From positions 1 to 64,000 of the forward strand of contig CALJUR010000121.1 of the NCBI GenBank assembly GCA_937975765.1: 64,000 bases of DNA, given 5' to 3'. Positions 8,416 to 16,495 of the stretch are shown here, piece after piece. Every line of letters begins with the position of its first letter. Position 1 is the first letter of the stretch. The stretch is from an uncultured Myxococcales bacterium (GTDB taxonomy: Bacteria > Myxococcota_A > UBA9042 > DTJE01). The position numbers were made by a program, and so were the translations under genes. The notes below the pieces were generated by a model. It saw only the letters and a list, made by a program, of their open reading frames with translations. It was not told where the DNA came from and did no database searches.

Positions 8416-9277
8416 CGCGAACCCGGCCGGGCGAAGGGTATCCAGGACGGGCCTGGCGACACGGCACGTCGTGCTGGTCGCCGTGACGCTGTGCACGCTG
8501 ATGCCGGTCGCCTGGGTCGTGAAGATGGCCCTGTCGGACAGCCAGTCGTTCCAGGGCGCCAGCCTGTCGCCGATCCCGGAGGCCGTCTCGCTGCAGAATG
8601 CGGCCGAGGTCACGGGCACGACCGACGCGGACGGGTCCTGGCTGTTCGGCCGGCAGGCGCTCAACTCCGTCATCGTGTCGGTGTTCACGACGCTGTTCGG
8701 CATCACCGTGGCATGCACGGCGGCCTATGCCTTCAGCCGCTTCCGGTTCGCCGGCCGGCGCGCTGGCCTGTTCCTGTTCCTGGTCAGCCAGATGTTCCCC
8801 GGCATCATGATGATGATCCCGCTGTACGTCATCATGGAGGCGCTGCACCTGCTGGACACGATGCTGGGGCTGGTGCTGGTCTACTCGACCACCAGCGTGC
8901 CGTTCAGCGTGTGGATGCTGAAGGGGTACTTCGACACCATCCCCAAGGACCTGGAGGAGGCCGCGGTGATCGACGGGGCGTCGCCGGCCCGCACCTTCTG
9001 GACGGTGGTACTGCCGCTGTCGCTGCCCGCGATCGCGATCACGGCACTGTTCAGTTTCATGACCGCCTGGAACGAATTCGTCCTGGCCTACACGTTCCTG
9101 TCGCGCCAGTCCGCGTTCACGCTGCCGGTCATCATCCGCAACTACGTGGGCGAGCACGACGTGCGGTGGGGCCTGTTCGCGGCGGCCTCGCTGATCGTGT
9201 CCACCCCCGTCGTGGCGCTGTTCTTCGCGCTGCAACGATACCTGGTGGGCGGCCTGACGGCCGGCGCGGTCAAGTAG
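8408..9277 (+). CDS. Sugar ABC transporter permease (MalG type)
   Basis: This 289-aa inner-membrane permease is the partner of the MalF-type subunit. ATG 8408 lies inside the end of the preceding gene (8-nt overlap), so the two are translationally coupled. Six hydrophobic segments are visible, and the EAA loop reads EEAAVIDGASPARTFWTVVLP. The C-terminus ends LQRYLVGGLTAGAVK, the usual MalG-like ending (GLtaGAVKG). The length is normal. It closes the importer operon; about 120 nt of non-coding DNA follow before the kinase gene. Confidence 0.94.
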   Translation: MSDANPAGRRVSRTGLATRHVVLVAVTLCTLMPVAWVVKMALSDSQSFQGASLSPIPEAVSLQNAAEVTGTTDADGSWLFGRQALNSVIVSVFTTLFGITVACTAAYAFSRFRFAGRRAGLFLFLVSQMFPGIMMMIPLYVIMEALHLLDTMLGLVLVYSTTSVPFSVWMLKGYFDTIPKDLEEAAVIDGASPARTFWTVVLPLSLPAIAITALFSFMTAWNEFVLAYTFLSRQSAFTLPVIIRNYVGEHDVRWGLFAAASLIVSTPVVALFFALQRYLVGGLTAGAVK

Positions 9278-9361
9278 GTCGGCCGTCGCGCCGCGGGTTC
9301 CCCCGGCCGTGGAATTCAATCAACTGATTGACCCGCCCCCCGAATCGTGCCATCCTCCCGA

Positions 9362-9370
9362 TGGTACAAT
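9362..9370 (+). promoter_or_regulatory. Candidate extended -10 promoter of the kinase gene
   Basis: TGGTACAAT lies 26 nt before the GTG at 9396. Its position argues against the in-frame upstream GTG at 9309, which would place the promoter inside the coding region. A G+C-poor patch (9310-9330) lies just upstream. Confidence 0.45.
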
Positions 9371-9395
9371 CGCGCCTCGGTCCGGGGTGGGTGTC

Positions 9396-11336
9396 GTGGC
9401 AGAGGGCATTCGACAGGTGTTCGGGCGATACGAGATCGTCCGCCCGTTCGGGGCGGGGGGCATGGGCGAACTGCTGCTGGCCCGCCAGCCCGGCCTGCCC
9501 GGCGTCGAGCGCCTGATCATCCTGAAGAAGATCCTGCCCCACCTGGCCCAGGAACCCGGCTTCCTGGAGCGCTTCCTGGACGAGACGCGCGTCGCCGCCA
9601 GCCTCAGCCACGGCAACATCGTGCAGGTCTACGAGGTCGGGGAGGTCGCGGGCGAGTACTTCATGGCGATGGAGTTCGTGGACGGGATGGACCTCAAGGA
9701 GGCCTTCCATCGCCTGCGGAGCGCGAACCGCCGGATGCCCGAGGACCTGGCGCTGTACGTGCTGGTCGAGGTCACGAAGGCCTTGTCCTATGCGCACGAG
9801 AAGTGCGGGCCCGACGGGCTTCCCCTGGGCATCGTGCACCGCGACGTCAGCCCGGCGAACCTGCTGCTGTCCATGGACGGCCAGGTCAAACTGACCGACT
9901 TCGGCGTCGCCAAGGCGACGCTGCGGCTGTCGCTGACGCTGCCCGGCACGCTGCACGGGAAGGTGTACTACATGTCGCCTGAACAGGTCTCGGGCGAGGA
10001 CTGCGACCCGCGATCGGACATCTTCAGCCTGGGCGTCGTGGCCTACGAGATGCTGGCGGGACGGCGGCCGTTCGAGGGGACCAGCGAGGTGGCCGTCATC
10101 GACCAGGTCCGCCGCTGCGAGCCGCCACCGCTGTCGCAGGTCGCTCCGTGGGTTCCGGGTTCGCTGGAGGCCCTGGTCTCGAAGGCGCTGGCGCGCGACC
10201 CGGCCGCCCGCTACCCGACGATGGAGGCCTTCCGGCAGGCGCTGTCGGCCTACATGCTGGAGGCGCACACCCTGGTGTCCGCCCGGGCGCTGTCGGAGTT
10301 CCTGTCCGGGTTGCGGTCGTTGGCCCCCGAAAAGCCTGTCGCGGTGACGCCCCCCCTGATGAGGCCGGTCGGGGCGCCCTCCCTGGACGACGTCGCCGCC
10401 TCCCTTCTGGGAGGGGCCTCCGGGACTCCCGCGAGGGACCCGGCGCAGCCGCCGGCCGCGGATGCACCGCACACCCGGACGGTGGCGGCCGCCGTGGGTG
10501 GCCCGTCCCCCGTGACCTCCCCCACCCGCTCCAGGCGCGAGAAGGCGCGGCGCATGTGGCCCTGGCTGGCCGCCACGATCGGCCTGGCGGGCCTGGTGAC
10601 CGGCCTGTGGGCGTGGACGCTGTTGAAGGATCTTCCGATGGCGGAGGAGGCGGCCCCGGTCGTCCAGGCCGTTCCCGCACCCGCGACCGACGCCGCGGCG
10701 CCCCTGCCGGCCTCCCCGTCCGCCCCGCCGGCACCCTCGTCTGCCGCTTCCCCGGCCACCGCCGTCCCGGCCCCGGACCCGGCATCCGTTCAGGGCACCC
10801 GCACGGCCGTCGCGTCGCCGACGCCGCAGCCTGCCCCGCAGCCGGTCCAGCAGCCCGTCCCGCGGAAGGTGCTGCTGAGGTCCGACCCGTCGGGGGCCCG
10901 CGTTCTCTCCGGCGACCGCGACATCGGGCGCACCCCGATGGAGGTGACGGTTCCCGCCTCCGGCTCGATGCGGCTGGAACTTCGCGCCGAGGACCGCGGC
11001 CCGAGGACGGTGGCGCTGTCCTCCTCTTCGCCGGCCACCGTGGCGGTGACGCTGCCGCCCCCGCCGGGACGGGTGAAATTCCGGTTCTTTCCAGCCGATG
11101 CCCAGGTGCGCATCGACGGCGAGGTCATCCGCTCGGACACGAACCTGGTGGACCTGGAACTGCCCTCCGGCAGCCACCTCCTGAAGCTGACCTCGCGTGC
11201 GGGGGACCGGGAGCGGGAGACCCCGTTCGACGTGACTCCCGGGCGGGTCCGCGCGCTGGGGACCGTCGAACTGGGGGAGGCCACCCCCACCGCCCTGGAA
11301 TCCCCTCCCCCTCCTGCCCCGAAGGAGGCCCCATGA
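9396..11336 (+). CDS. Membrane Ser/Thr protein kinase with PEGA tail
   Basis: This protein has 646 aa from GTG 9396; GTG 9387 and 9309 are in-frame alternatives, and the start is uncertain. The kinase domain begins FGRYEIVRPFGAGGMGE (about 9-24), with catalytic loop HRDVSPANLL, DFG and the activation segment YMSPEQVSG. HRDVSP in place of HRDLKP is common in myxobacterial kinases. A Pro/Ala-rich linker leads to one membrane segment (about 386-410, WPWLAATIGLAGLVTGLWAW). Extracytoplasmic PEGA-like repeats follow (about 490-645, LLRSDPSGARVLSGDRDIG, then FRFFPADAQVRIDGE). The stop overlaps the start of the FHA/sigma54 activator (ATGA). FHA domains bind phosphothreonine, so the next protein is the obvious partner. 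Confidence 0.9.
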   Translation: MAEGIRQVFGRYEIVRPFGAGGMGELLLARQPGLPGVERLIILKKILPHLAQEPGFLERFLDETRVAASLSHGNIVQVYEVGEVAGEYFMAMEFVDGMDLKEAFHRLRSANRRMPEDLALYVLVEVTKALSYAHEKCGPDGLPLGIVHRDVSPANLLLSMDGQVKLTDFGVAKATLRLSLTLPGTLHGKVYYMSPEQVSGEDCDPRSDIFSLGVVAYEMLAGRRPFEGTSEVAVIDQVRRCEPPPLSQVAPWVPGSLEALVSKALARDPAARYPTMEAFRQALSAYMLEAHTLVSARALSEFLSGLRSLAPEKPVAVTPPLMRPVGAPSLDDVAASLLGGASGTPARDPAQPPAADAPHTRTVAAAVGGPSPVTSPTRSRREKARRMWPWLAATIGLAGLVTGLWAWTLLKDLPMAEEAAPVVQAVPAPATDAAAPLPASPSAPPAPSSAASPATAVPAPDPASVQGTRTAVASPTPQPAPQPVQQPVPRKVLLRSDPSGARVLSGDRDIGRTPMEVTVPASGSMRLELRAEDRGPRTVALSSSSPATVAVTLPPPPGRVKFRFFPADAQVRIDGEVIRSDTNLVDLELPSGSHLLKLTSRAGDRERETPFDVTPGRVRALGTVELGEATPTALESPPPPAPKEAP

Positions 11337-12721
11337 ACGGCCTGGATCACACCCGCACCGTCCACCTGGAGGTTCCGGTCGATCTCCTGACCCTGCGGAA
11401 GTACACGCTGAAGGTGATCGAGGGCCCGGACAAGGGCATCGAGAAGTCCTTCGAGCGGCGCCAGATCGACATCGGGACGGGGCCGGACTGCCACTTCCAG
11501 CTGGCCGACCCGACGGTGTCCCGCAACCACGCCCGAATCGAGCACGACGGCCAGGGTTACAGGGTCACGGACGCCGGCAGCAAGAACGGCGTCCGCATCG
11601 GCGACCTGAAGGTCCTGTCGGCCTACCTGCCGGCCGAGGAGCGGCTGGTCCTGGGCGAGACGGTGATCCTGTTCCGGCTGGGCACCGAGACGGTGGACAT
11701 CGGCATCGCGCGCGAGAGCCGTTTCGGCGGGCTACTGGGCCGGTCGGTCGAGATGCGCGAGGTGTTCGCGATCCTGAAGAGGGTCGCCCCGACCGACGCG
11801 ACGGTGCTGATCGAGGGCGAGAGCGGCACCGGCAAGGAAGTCGTGGCCGAGTCGCTGCACCAGGCCGGACCCCGGCGGTCCAAGCCCTTCGTGGTGTTCG
11901 ATTGTTCGGCGGTCCCCCGCGAACTGATGGAGAGCGAACTGTTCGGGCACGTGCGCGGCGCCTTCACCGGGGCGGTGCGCGACCGGGTCGGCGCGATGGC
12001 CGAGGCGAACGGCGGCACCCTGTTCCTGGACGAGGTCGGCGAACTTCCCCTGGAACTGCAGCCCAAGCTGCTGCGCGCCCTGGAGAAGCGTGAGGTCAAG
12101 CCCGTCGGAGGCAACCGGCACGCCGCGCTGGACGTGCGGATCGTGGCGGCGACCAACCGCCGGCTGGACGAGGAGGTCCGGGCCGGCAACTTCCGCGAGG
12201 ATCTCTTCTGGCGCCTGGGGGTGATCCGGATCGACCTGGCCCCGCTGCGCCGGCGCCCGGAGGACATCCCGCTGCTGGCCGACCACTTCCTGGCCGAGAT
12301 CGCGGGCCGGGCCGGGGTGCAGGCGCCGCGGCTGTCCTACGACACGATGGAGAAACTGAAGGAGTACGCGTGGCCGGGCAACGTCCGCGAGCTGCGCAAC
12401 TTCCTCGAGCGCTCGGTGATCCTGTCCGGGGCACTTTCGGGGGCGCCGCTGCCGCTGGACCTGGCCCCGCCGGCGCAGGCCTCGCTGCGACGCGACCAGG
12501 ACGACGCGGACGAGGTGCTGCGGGTGAACCTGGACGACCCGTTCAAGGACGTGAAGGACCGGCTGGTCTCGGAGTTCGAGACGCGCTACTTCAGCCGGCT
12601 GCTGAAACGGACCGAGGGCAACGTCTCGAAAGCGGCCCGGATCGCCGGGATCCACCGCAAGAGCCTGGAGTACCTGCTGCGGCAGATCGACCTGCCGCGA
12701 TCCAGCGGCGACGGAGGCTGA
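11333..12721 (+). CDS. FHA-domain sigma54-dependent transcriptional activator
   Basis: This is a 462-aa cytoplasmic regulator. ATG 11333 shares ATGA with the kinase stop and follows GAAGGAGG. An FHA domain spans about 21-120 (IDIGTGPDCHFQLADPTVSR, NHARIEHD, SKNGVRIGD). The AAA+ domain (about 135-365) has Walker A GESGTGKE, the sigma54-contacting GAFTGA loop, Walker B GGTLFLDEVGELP and the arginine-finger stretch FREDLFWRLGVIRID. A Fis-like helix-turn-helix closes the protein (about 425-455, GNVSKAARIAGIHRKSLEYL). The domain order is complete. Phosphorylation by the coupled kinase, read through FHA, is inferred. No sigma54 site was recognised in the window, so its targets are unknown. Confidence 0.95.
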   Translation: MNGLDHTRTVHLEVPVDLLTLRKYTLKVIEGPDKGIEKSFERRQIDIGTGPDCHFQLADPTVSRNHARIEHDGQGYRVTDAGSKNGVRIGDLKVLSAYLPAEERLVLGETVILFRLGTETVDIGIARESRFGGLLGRSVEMREVFAILKRVAPTDATVLIEGESGTGKEVVAESLHQAGPRRSKPFVVFDCSAVPRELMESELFGHVRGAFTGAVRDRVGAMAEANGGTLFLDEVGELPLELQPKLLRALEKREVKPVGGNRHAALDVRIVAATNRRLDEEVRAGNFREDLFWRLGVIRIDLAPLRRRPEDIPLLADHFLAEIAGRAGVQAPRLSYDTMEKLKEYAWPGNVRELRNFLERSVILSGALSGAPLPLDLAPPAQASLRRDQDDADEVLRVNLDDPFKDVKDRLVSEFETRYFSRLLKRTEGNVSKAARIAGIHRKSLEYLLRQIDLPRSSGDGG

Positions 12722-12828
12722 GGAAGGGCATGTTTTCATTGCCGTCGGACGGGAACTTGGCATTCCCCTCCCGGCCGTGCGAGGATCGTGGGTCCCGACA
12801 GGGGATTTCTGAAGTCCGGAGGAGATCG

Positions 12829-13119
12829 ATGGACCGCAAGACGAAGACCCAGACGACCACGAAGACGCTGACGCTGACCCGTGCCGACGTGCGCGCCGCG
12901 ATCGCGAAGGGCGCCCTGACGGAGGAGGAGGAGCGCTACGTCCGGATGCGCTTCGGCATCTCCGAGCCGATGTCGGCGGTGCTGACCCGCCGCGGCGCCG
13001 ACGTCCCCGAGACGCGCGCCTACCTGAACCAGCTGGAGGCCAGCATGGTGCTGGGCGGCCCGGCCGACGCCGGCAACCCGGTGAAGGACCGGATCATCGC
13101 CCGCCTGCGCCGTTCCTGA
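12829..13119 (+). CDS. Small protein with sigma region 4-like segment
   Basis: This 96-aa protein starts at ATG 12829 after GGAGG (12818-12822); an in-frame ATG at 12730 lacks such a site. The N-terminus is rich in Lys/Thr (DRKTKTQTTTKTLTLT). The middle segment GALTEEEERYVRMRFGIS resembles the first helix of sigma70 region 4 (LTxREExVxRxRFGL), but the helix-turn-helix recognition part is replaced by EPMSAVLTRRGADVPETRAY. It ends in a basic RIIARLRRS. There are no Cys and no membrane segment. I do not recognise a named family. It follows the FHA/sigma54 activator in the same direction after 107 nt and might be its target or a separate unit. Confidence 0.65.
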   Translation: MDRKTKTQTTTKTLTLTRADVRAAIAKGALTEEEERYVRMRFGISEPMSAVLTRRGADVPETRAYLNQLEASMVLGGPADAGNPVKDRIIARLRRS

Positions 13120-13133
13120 TCACGGACCGGCCC

Positions 13134-13158
13134 GGCCGCAGTCCCTCGACGCGGCCTT
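13134..13158. terminator. Possible terminator hairpin between convergent genes
   Basis: GGCCGC (13134-13139) pairs with GCGGCC (13151-13156) across an 11-nt loop, followed by TT and then C-rich DNA. It lies between the converging ends at 13119 and 13190. The T-run is poor. Confidence 0.25.
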
Positions 13159-13189
13159 CCCCCCGTTCACCGATGTCGCGGAATCCCGG

Positions 13190-13897
13190 CTACGGGAGCC
13201 TTCCGGCCTGGGGCAGGGCCTTCGCACGGGCGCGCCCCGACGGGCCCAGCCCCGCCTCGATGCGGCGGTCCAGCAGCAGCCGGACGACCGGTTCCGGCAG
13301 GGCCTTGCCCCCGCCCAGCGGCAGCAGGTCCAGCAGGATCCGGGCGGCCGCCTCGCAGTGCTCGACGCGAAGGAGGGCGGTGGCGGGGTCGGGACCCCAG
13401 GCCAGCACGCCGTGGCTGTGCAGCAGCACCACGTCGAAGGGTTCCAGGAACGGGACCAGCATCCCGTTCTGGGCCTCGCTGCCCGGCAGGGCGAACGGGA
13501 CCACCGGCACCTTGCCGCCGGTCGCCACGATGAACTCGGGCAGGAACATCGCCTCGACGGGCCGGCCGGCCACCGCGAAGGCCGTGGAGGCGGGCGGGTG
13601 GGCGTGCACGACCGCCCCGACGTCCGGGCGCGCCCCGTAGACGGCCAGGTGCGCGGGCAGTTCGCCGAACGACGCACGGGCCCCGTGCAGCTTCTTCCCG
13701 TACCGGTCCAGCACCAGCAGGTCGGACTCGCGCACGTCGGCCTTGGACATCGCGGCCGGCGTGGCCAGCACCTTGCCGTCCGCGGTCAGCGCGGTGACGT
13801 TGCCCTCGTGGTTCGCCACCCAGCCCCGCGCGTGCAGGGCCTGGCTGACGCGGACGACCTCGCGCCGGAGTTCGGGCAGGGTCACCTGGGCGTTCAT
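13190..13897 (-). CDS. Class II aldolase/adducin family protein
   Basis: This 235-aa cytoplasmic enzyme is of the L-fuculose-1-phosphate aldolase type, which cleaves sugar phosphates to DHAP or a related ketone and an aldehyde using zinc. Zinc ligands are visible as HAHPP and HSHG; NHEGNVTAL matches the N-x-x-GN-S/T phosphate loop, and E in FLPEF is in the expected region. The last 15-20 residues (ARAKALPQAGRLP) are a Pro/Ala/Arg tail. ATG 13897 overlaps the stop of the upstream microcompartment gene by 4 nt, so it belongs to a three-gene coupled operon. Aldolases of this class are core enzymes of fucose/rhamnose microcompartments, which supports a role there. The substrate is not proven. Confidence 0.85.
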   Translation of the reverse strand: MNAQVTLPELRREVVRVSQALHARGWVANHEGNVTALTADGKVLATPAAMSKADVRESDLLVLDRYGKKLHGARASFGELPAHLAVYGARPDVGAVVHAHPPASTAFAVAGRPVEAMFLPEFIVATGGKVPVVPFALPGSEAQNGMLVPFLEPFDVVLLHSHGVLAWGPDPATALLRVEHCEAAARILLDLLPLGGGKALPEPVVRLLLDRRIEAGLGPSGRARAKALPQAGRLP

Positions 13898-14208
13898 GCC
13901 TCGCCTCGCGCGACGGTGCCCTCGGGCGGGCCCAGGGGGTTGCGGGCGTCCACGGCGTCCACGACGCCGACGACGATCGACCGGATGGGCAACTGCTTCT
14001 GGCGAAGGATCTGCCGGGCGCCGTTGCCCTCGGACATCACCAGCACCAGGTCGCCGGGGCCGGCCTGGACCTGGTCCACCGCCAGGAAGGCGGATTCCGC
14101 GGGATTGCCGTCCGGGTCCACCGGCTGCACGAAGTACAGTTTCAGGCCCTTGTAGGCCGGGTGCTTGACCGTCGAGACGACGGTGCCGAGAACGCGGCAC
14201 AGGGTCAC
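13894..14208 (-). CDS. Bacterial microcompartment vertex protein (EutN/CcmL family)
   Basis: This 104-aa protein belongs to the BMC pentamer family that caps microcompartment vertices. It has the family opening CRVLGTVVSTVKHPAYKGLK, then LYFVQPVD, AVDQVQAGPGDLVLVMSEGN and the closing VVGVVDAVD. A short C-terminal extension (ARNPLGPPEGTVARGEA) is present. ATG 14208 overlaps the stop of the upstream paralogue by 4 nt, and its own stop overlaps the aldolase start by 4 nt. The two vertex proteins differ clearly, so this is not a recent duplication. No hexameric shell gene lies nearby. Confidence 0.92.
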   Translation of the reverse strand: MTLCRVLGTVVSTVKHPAYKGLKLYFVQPVDPDGNPAESAFLAVDQVQAGPGDLVLVMSEGNGARQILRQKQLPIRSIVVGVVDAVDARNPLGPPEGTVARGEA

Positions 14209-14486
14209 GGCCGGGCCTCCACATCCACGGAGTCGACGATCCCCACGATGGCGGCATCCACCGGCGCGAGGGGGAGGCCGGCGGGCACGGCCAGCGAGGC
14301 CTCCCGGCTGCCGACGAGGTGCACGATCTCGTTCGGCCCGGCCTGCACGACGTCGATCGCAACCACGACGTTGCCGCGAGGCGACAGATCGGGGTTCAGG
14401 GGCTGGACGACCAGCAGGCGCAGGCCGTCCAGGCCGTCCGCCTTCCGCGTCGCCACGACCGTGCCCACGACCCTGCCCAGGTACAT
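14205..14486 (-). CDS. Bacterial microcompartment vertex protein (EutN/CcmL family), first paralogue
   Basis: This 93-aa BMC pentamer protein carries YLGRVVGTVVATRKADGLDG, LLVVQPLNP, AIDVVQAGPNEIVHLVGSRE and IVGIVDSVDVE. The length is normal for the family. ATG 14486 lies about 27 nt downstream of a near-consensus promoter (14514-14542) and is the first gene of the coupled trio of vertex, vertex and aldolase. These proteins form pentamers at the corners of protein shells. Without hexamers in the same operon, they either serve a shell encoded elsewhere or act as free pentamers. Confidence 0.92.
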   Translation of the reverse strand: MYLGRVVGTVVATRKADGLDGLRLLVVQPLNPDLSPRGNVVVAIDVVQAGPNEIVHLVGSREASLAVPAGLPLAPVDAAIVGIVDSVDVEARP

Positions 14487-14513
14487 CCCGAGTCCCCCGT
14501 CCGGCGCCGGTCG

Positions 14514-14542
14514 TTTGTACCCCGCCGGGAAGGGCCTGTCAA
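14514..14542 (-). promoter_or_regulatory. Strong sigma70 promoter of the vertex-protein/aldolase operon
   Basis: On the minus strand TTGACA (14542-14537) and TACAAA (14519-14514) are separated by 17 nt, with the -10 about 27 nt before ATG 14486. A consensus -35 suggests constitutive or high expression. Confidence 0.7.
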
Positions 14543-14598
14543 CGAGCGACGCGGGCCTGGGATGCGGGGTCCGGGGGGCTCGGAAAGGGGCAGGAAAA

Positions 14599-15117
14599 CT
14601 ACTCCGCCTCCAGGCGGAACTCCGGGACGTCGAACCAGAAGCCCAGGCCGGTCACCGAGTCGATCTCGGCCTGCACGATCGCGGCGTGACCGTCCTCGAT
14701 CTCCAGGAACCTCTGGAACATCGCCTTCCCGGCCTCCCCCGGCAGCCCGGCGACCACGGCCCGGTACCACTCGGCGGTGGCCCGCTCGGCCGCTTCCGCC
14801 TTGCGCAGCGTGGCCAGCGCCGAGGCGCGCTGCTCGTCGGACATCTCCATCCGGCGTGACAGCGTCCGCGCCGCCTTCTCCAGCACCTGGCGAGGCGGGA
14901 CCTGGGTCGCCAGCGCCACCGCGTCCACGCGACCCTCCGTGCGCCACGTCCGCAACCGGTCGGCAAGGTAGTCCAGGTGCCCCTGTTCCTCCCGGGACAG
15001 CAGTTCCAGCACGCGCCTCGCCGCGGGGTCGGTCGCCTTCGCCGCCTCGCCTGCGTAGAGGTCACGCACCTTCGTCTCGTGCTCCATCGCGGTCAGGATC
15101 GCCTGCTCGACCGTCAT
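14599..15117 (-). CDS. Ferritin-like diiron protein (rubrerythrin family)
   Basis: This 172-aa four-helix-bundle protein is built from two helical pairs. Likely iron ligands are in EHETKVRDLY, EEQGHLDYL, AAERATAEWY and EIEDGHAAIV, giving the E / ExxH / E / ExxH pattern. It lacks the C-terminal rubredoxin domain of classical rubrerythrin. Rubredoxin and a rubredoxin-reductase-like flavoprotein are encoded just upstream in the same operon (15145, 16302), which would supply electrons for peroxide or oxygen reduction. ATG 15117 lies 27 nt after the flavoprotein stop and follows GGAGGGGG. Confidence 0.85.
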   Translation of the reverse strand: MTVEQAILTAMEHETKVRDLYAGEAAKATDPAARRVLELLSREEQGHLDYLADRLRTWRTEGRVDAVALATQVPPRQVLEKAARTLSRRMEMSDEQRASALATLRKAEAAERATAEWYRAVVAGLPGEAGKAMFQRFLEIEDGHAAIVQAEIDSVTGLGFWFDVPEFRLEAE

Positions 15118-15144
15118 CGCCCCCTCCTCCGGGACCGCCCGCTC

Positions 15145-16305
15145 TCAGGCCGCGCGGTACGGTCGCCCGGACATCGATGCCAGCACCAGGGCCTTCCGTT
15201 CGGCCATGTCCCCGATCAGGACCGCGCCCGTGACGCGTCCCGCCTCGTCCATCCGGATGCACCGGTACGCGTCCCCGTCCCGCGCCGATTCCTGGCGCGC
15301 AAACGGCGCCGACAGGTCGCCGATGCCGAATACCGCCATGTCTCCGACCTTCAGCGTGGACTGCCGGACCGACCCGGCGTACGCGACCGGGGCACCCGCC
15401 ATCGAGGCCCCGGCGGCCTTCCCCTGCTCGCCGTTCGCGCTCCAGAACCCGTACAGGCCGGTCCGGTGCTGGGCGCAGTCCCCCGCCGCCCACACCCCCG
15501 CCGCCGAGGTCCGCAGGGCATCGTCCACGACGATCCCCTTGTCCACGGCCACGCCGGCCTCCCGCGCCAGCGCGACGTCGGGCCGCACGCCGGCCGACAC
15601 GACCACCAGGTCCGCTGGCAGCGACTGGCCCCCCTTCACCGTCACCCGGGCCGCCCCCGCGCCCGCCTCCACGCCCTCGACGCCGGAGGCCAGCCGGAAG
15701 TCCACGCCCCGCCGGTGCAGCACCTCGCGCAGTACCTCGCCGCCCGCGGCGTCCACCTGGCGCGGCAGCAGCCAGGGGGCGGCCTCGATCACGGTGGCCC
15801 GGAATCCCGCCCCGGCCAGCGACACGGCCAGTTCCAGGCCCAGCAGCCCGCCGCCCACGACCACGCACGCACCGCCCTTCTGGGCGCGCCGCTTCAGTTC
15901 CAGGGCGTCGTCCATCCTGCGCAGCGTGGCCACGACCGGCAGGTCCGCACCGGGGAAGGGCGGCACGAACGGCGTCGCACCGACCGCCAGCAGCAGCGCG
16001 TCGTAGGACAGCCTCCCGCCCCCCTCGACCGCCACCTGCGCCCGGGCCGGGTCGATCCTCTCGACCCGAACCCCGCCCTGCACCTCGATGCGCTGATCCT
16101 CGTACCAGCCGGGCAGGCGCAGGAACAGGCCCTCCGGTGCGATCCGCCCGTCCACCACCTCGCCCAGCCGGATGCGCGCGTAGTAGGGCCACGTCTCGTC
16201 CGTCAGGATCCGGATCCGCGCGTCGGGGTCCTTCGCCCGGATGGCGACGGCGGCCTCGGTCCCGGCCACGCCCCCACCGACGACCACGCAGTCGCGGGCG
16301 CTCAT
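15145..16305 (-). CDS. FAD-dependent NAD(P)H:rubredoxin reductase-like oxidoreductase
   Basis: This 386-aa cytoplasmic flavoprotein has an N-terminal FAD-binding VVVGGGVAGTEAA, a central NAD-binding VVVGGGLLGLELA (about 145-160) and the second FAD motif GVWAAGDCAQ. This is the architecture of rubredoxin and nitrite reductase-type pyridine nucleotide oxidoreductases. ATG 16305 overlaps the rubredoxin stop (ATGA) and fits the family start (SARDCVVVGGG); an upstream in-frame ATG at 16377 lies inside the rubredoxin gene. With rubredoxin before it and a diiron protein after it, an NAD(P)H to rubredoxin to diiron-protein electron chain for oxidative stress is a sound inference. Confidence 0.88.
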   Translation of the reverse strand: MSARDCVVVGGGVAGTEAAVAIRAKDPDARIRILTDETWPYYARIRLGEVVDGRIAPEGLFLRLPGWYEDQRIEVQGGVRVERIDPARAQVAVEGGGRLSYDALLLAVGATPFVPPFPGADLPVVATLRRMDDALELKRRAQKGGACVVVGGGLLGLELAVSLAGAGFRATVIEAAPWLLPRQVDAAGGEVLREVLHRRGVDFRLASGVEGVEAGAGAARVTVKGGQSLPADLVVVSAGVRPDVALAREAGVAVDKGIVVDDALRTSAAGVWAAGDCAQHRTGLYGFWSANGEQGKAAGASMAGAPVAYAGSVRQSTLKVGDMAVFGIGDLSAPFARQESARDGDAYRCIRMDEAGRVTGAVLIGDMAERKALVLASMSGRPYRAA

Positions 16306-16484
16306 GGCACCGCCCCCGCCTGGGCCTCCTCCGGCTCGAACATCTCCTTCGCCGCGCCGCACTCCGGGCATACCCACGAGTCAGGGAGGTCCTCGAAGGC
16401 GGTCCCGGCGGGGATCCCGCCCACCGGGTCCCCGACGGCCGGGTCGTAGACGTAACCGCACACCAGGCATACGTACTTTTTCAT
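16302..16484 (-). CDS. Rubredoxin
   Basis: This 60-aa one-iron electron carrier holds the four Cys ligands as CLVCGY and CPECGA, with the family stretch YDPAVGDP, GIPAGTAFEDLPDSWVCP between them. A short acidic tail follows. ATG 16484 lies 11 nt after the stop of the lipid-kinase gene, and its stop overlaps the start of the flavoprotein gene. It should shuttle electrons from the flavoprotein to the ferritin-like protein two genes on. Confidence 0.96.
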   Translation of the reverse strand: MKKYVCLVCGYVYDPAVGDPVGGIPAGTAFEDLPDSWVCPECGAAKEMFEPEEAQAGAVP

Positions 16485-16495
16485 GACGGCTCCTC

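Noticed and set aside
1309..8718. Very long minus-strand open frames (about 990 and 1120 aa) across the lipoprotein and importer genes
   Set aside because: They are shadows caused by high G+C. Composition is Arg/Pro/His-rich without domains, and they lie opposite clearly recognised proteins.
12726..12790. Possible sigma54 promoter before the small protein at 12829
   Set aside because: GGCATG...TTGCC and TTGGCATTCC lack the strict GG-N10-GC spacing of a -24/-12 promoter.
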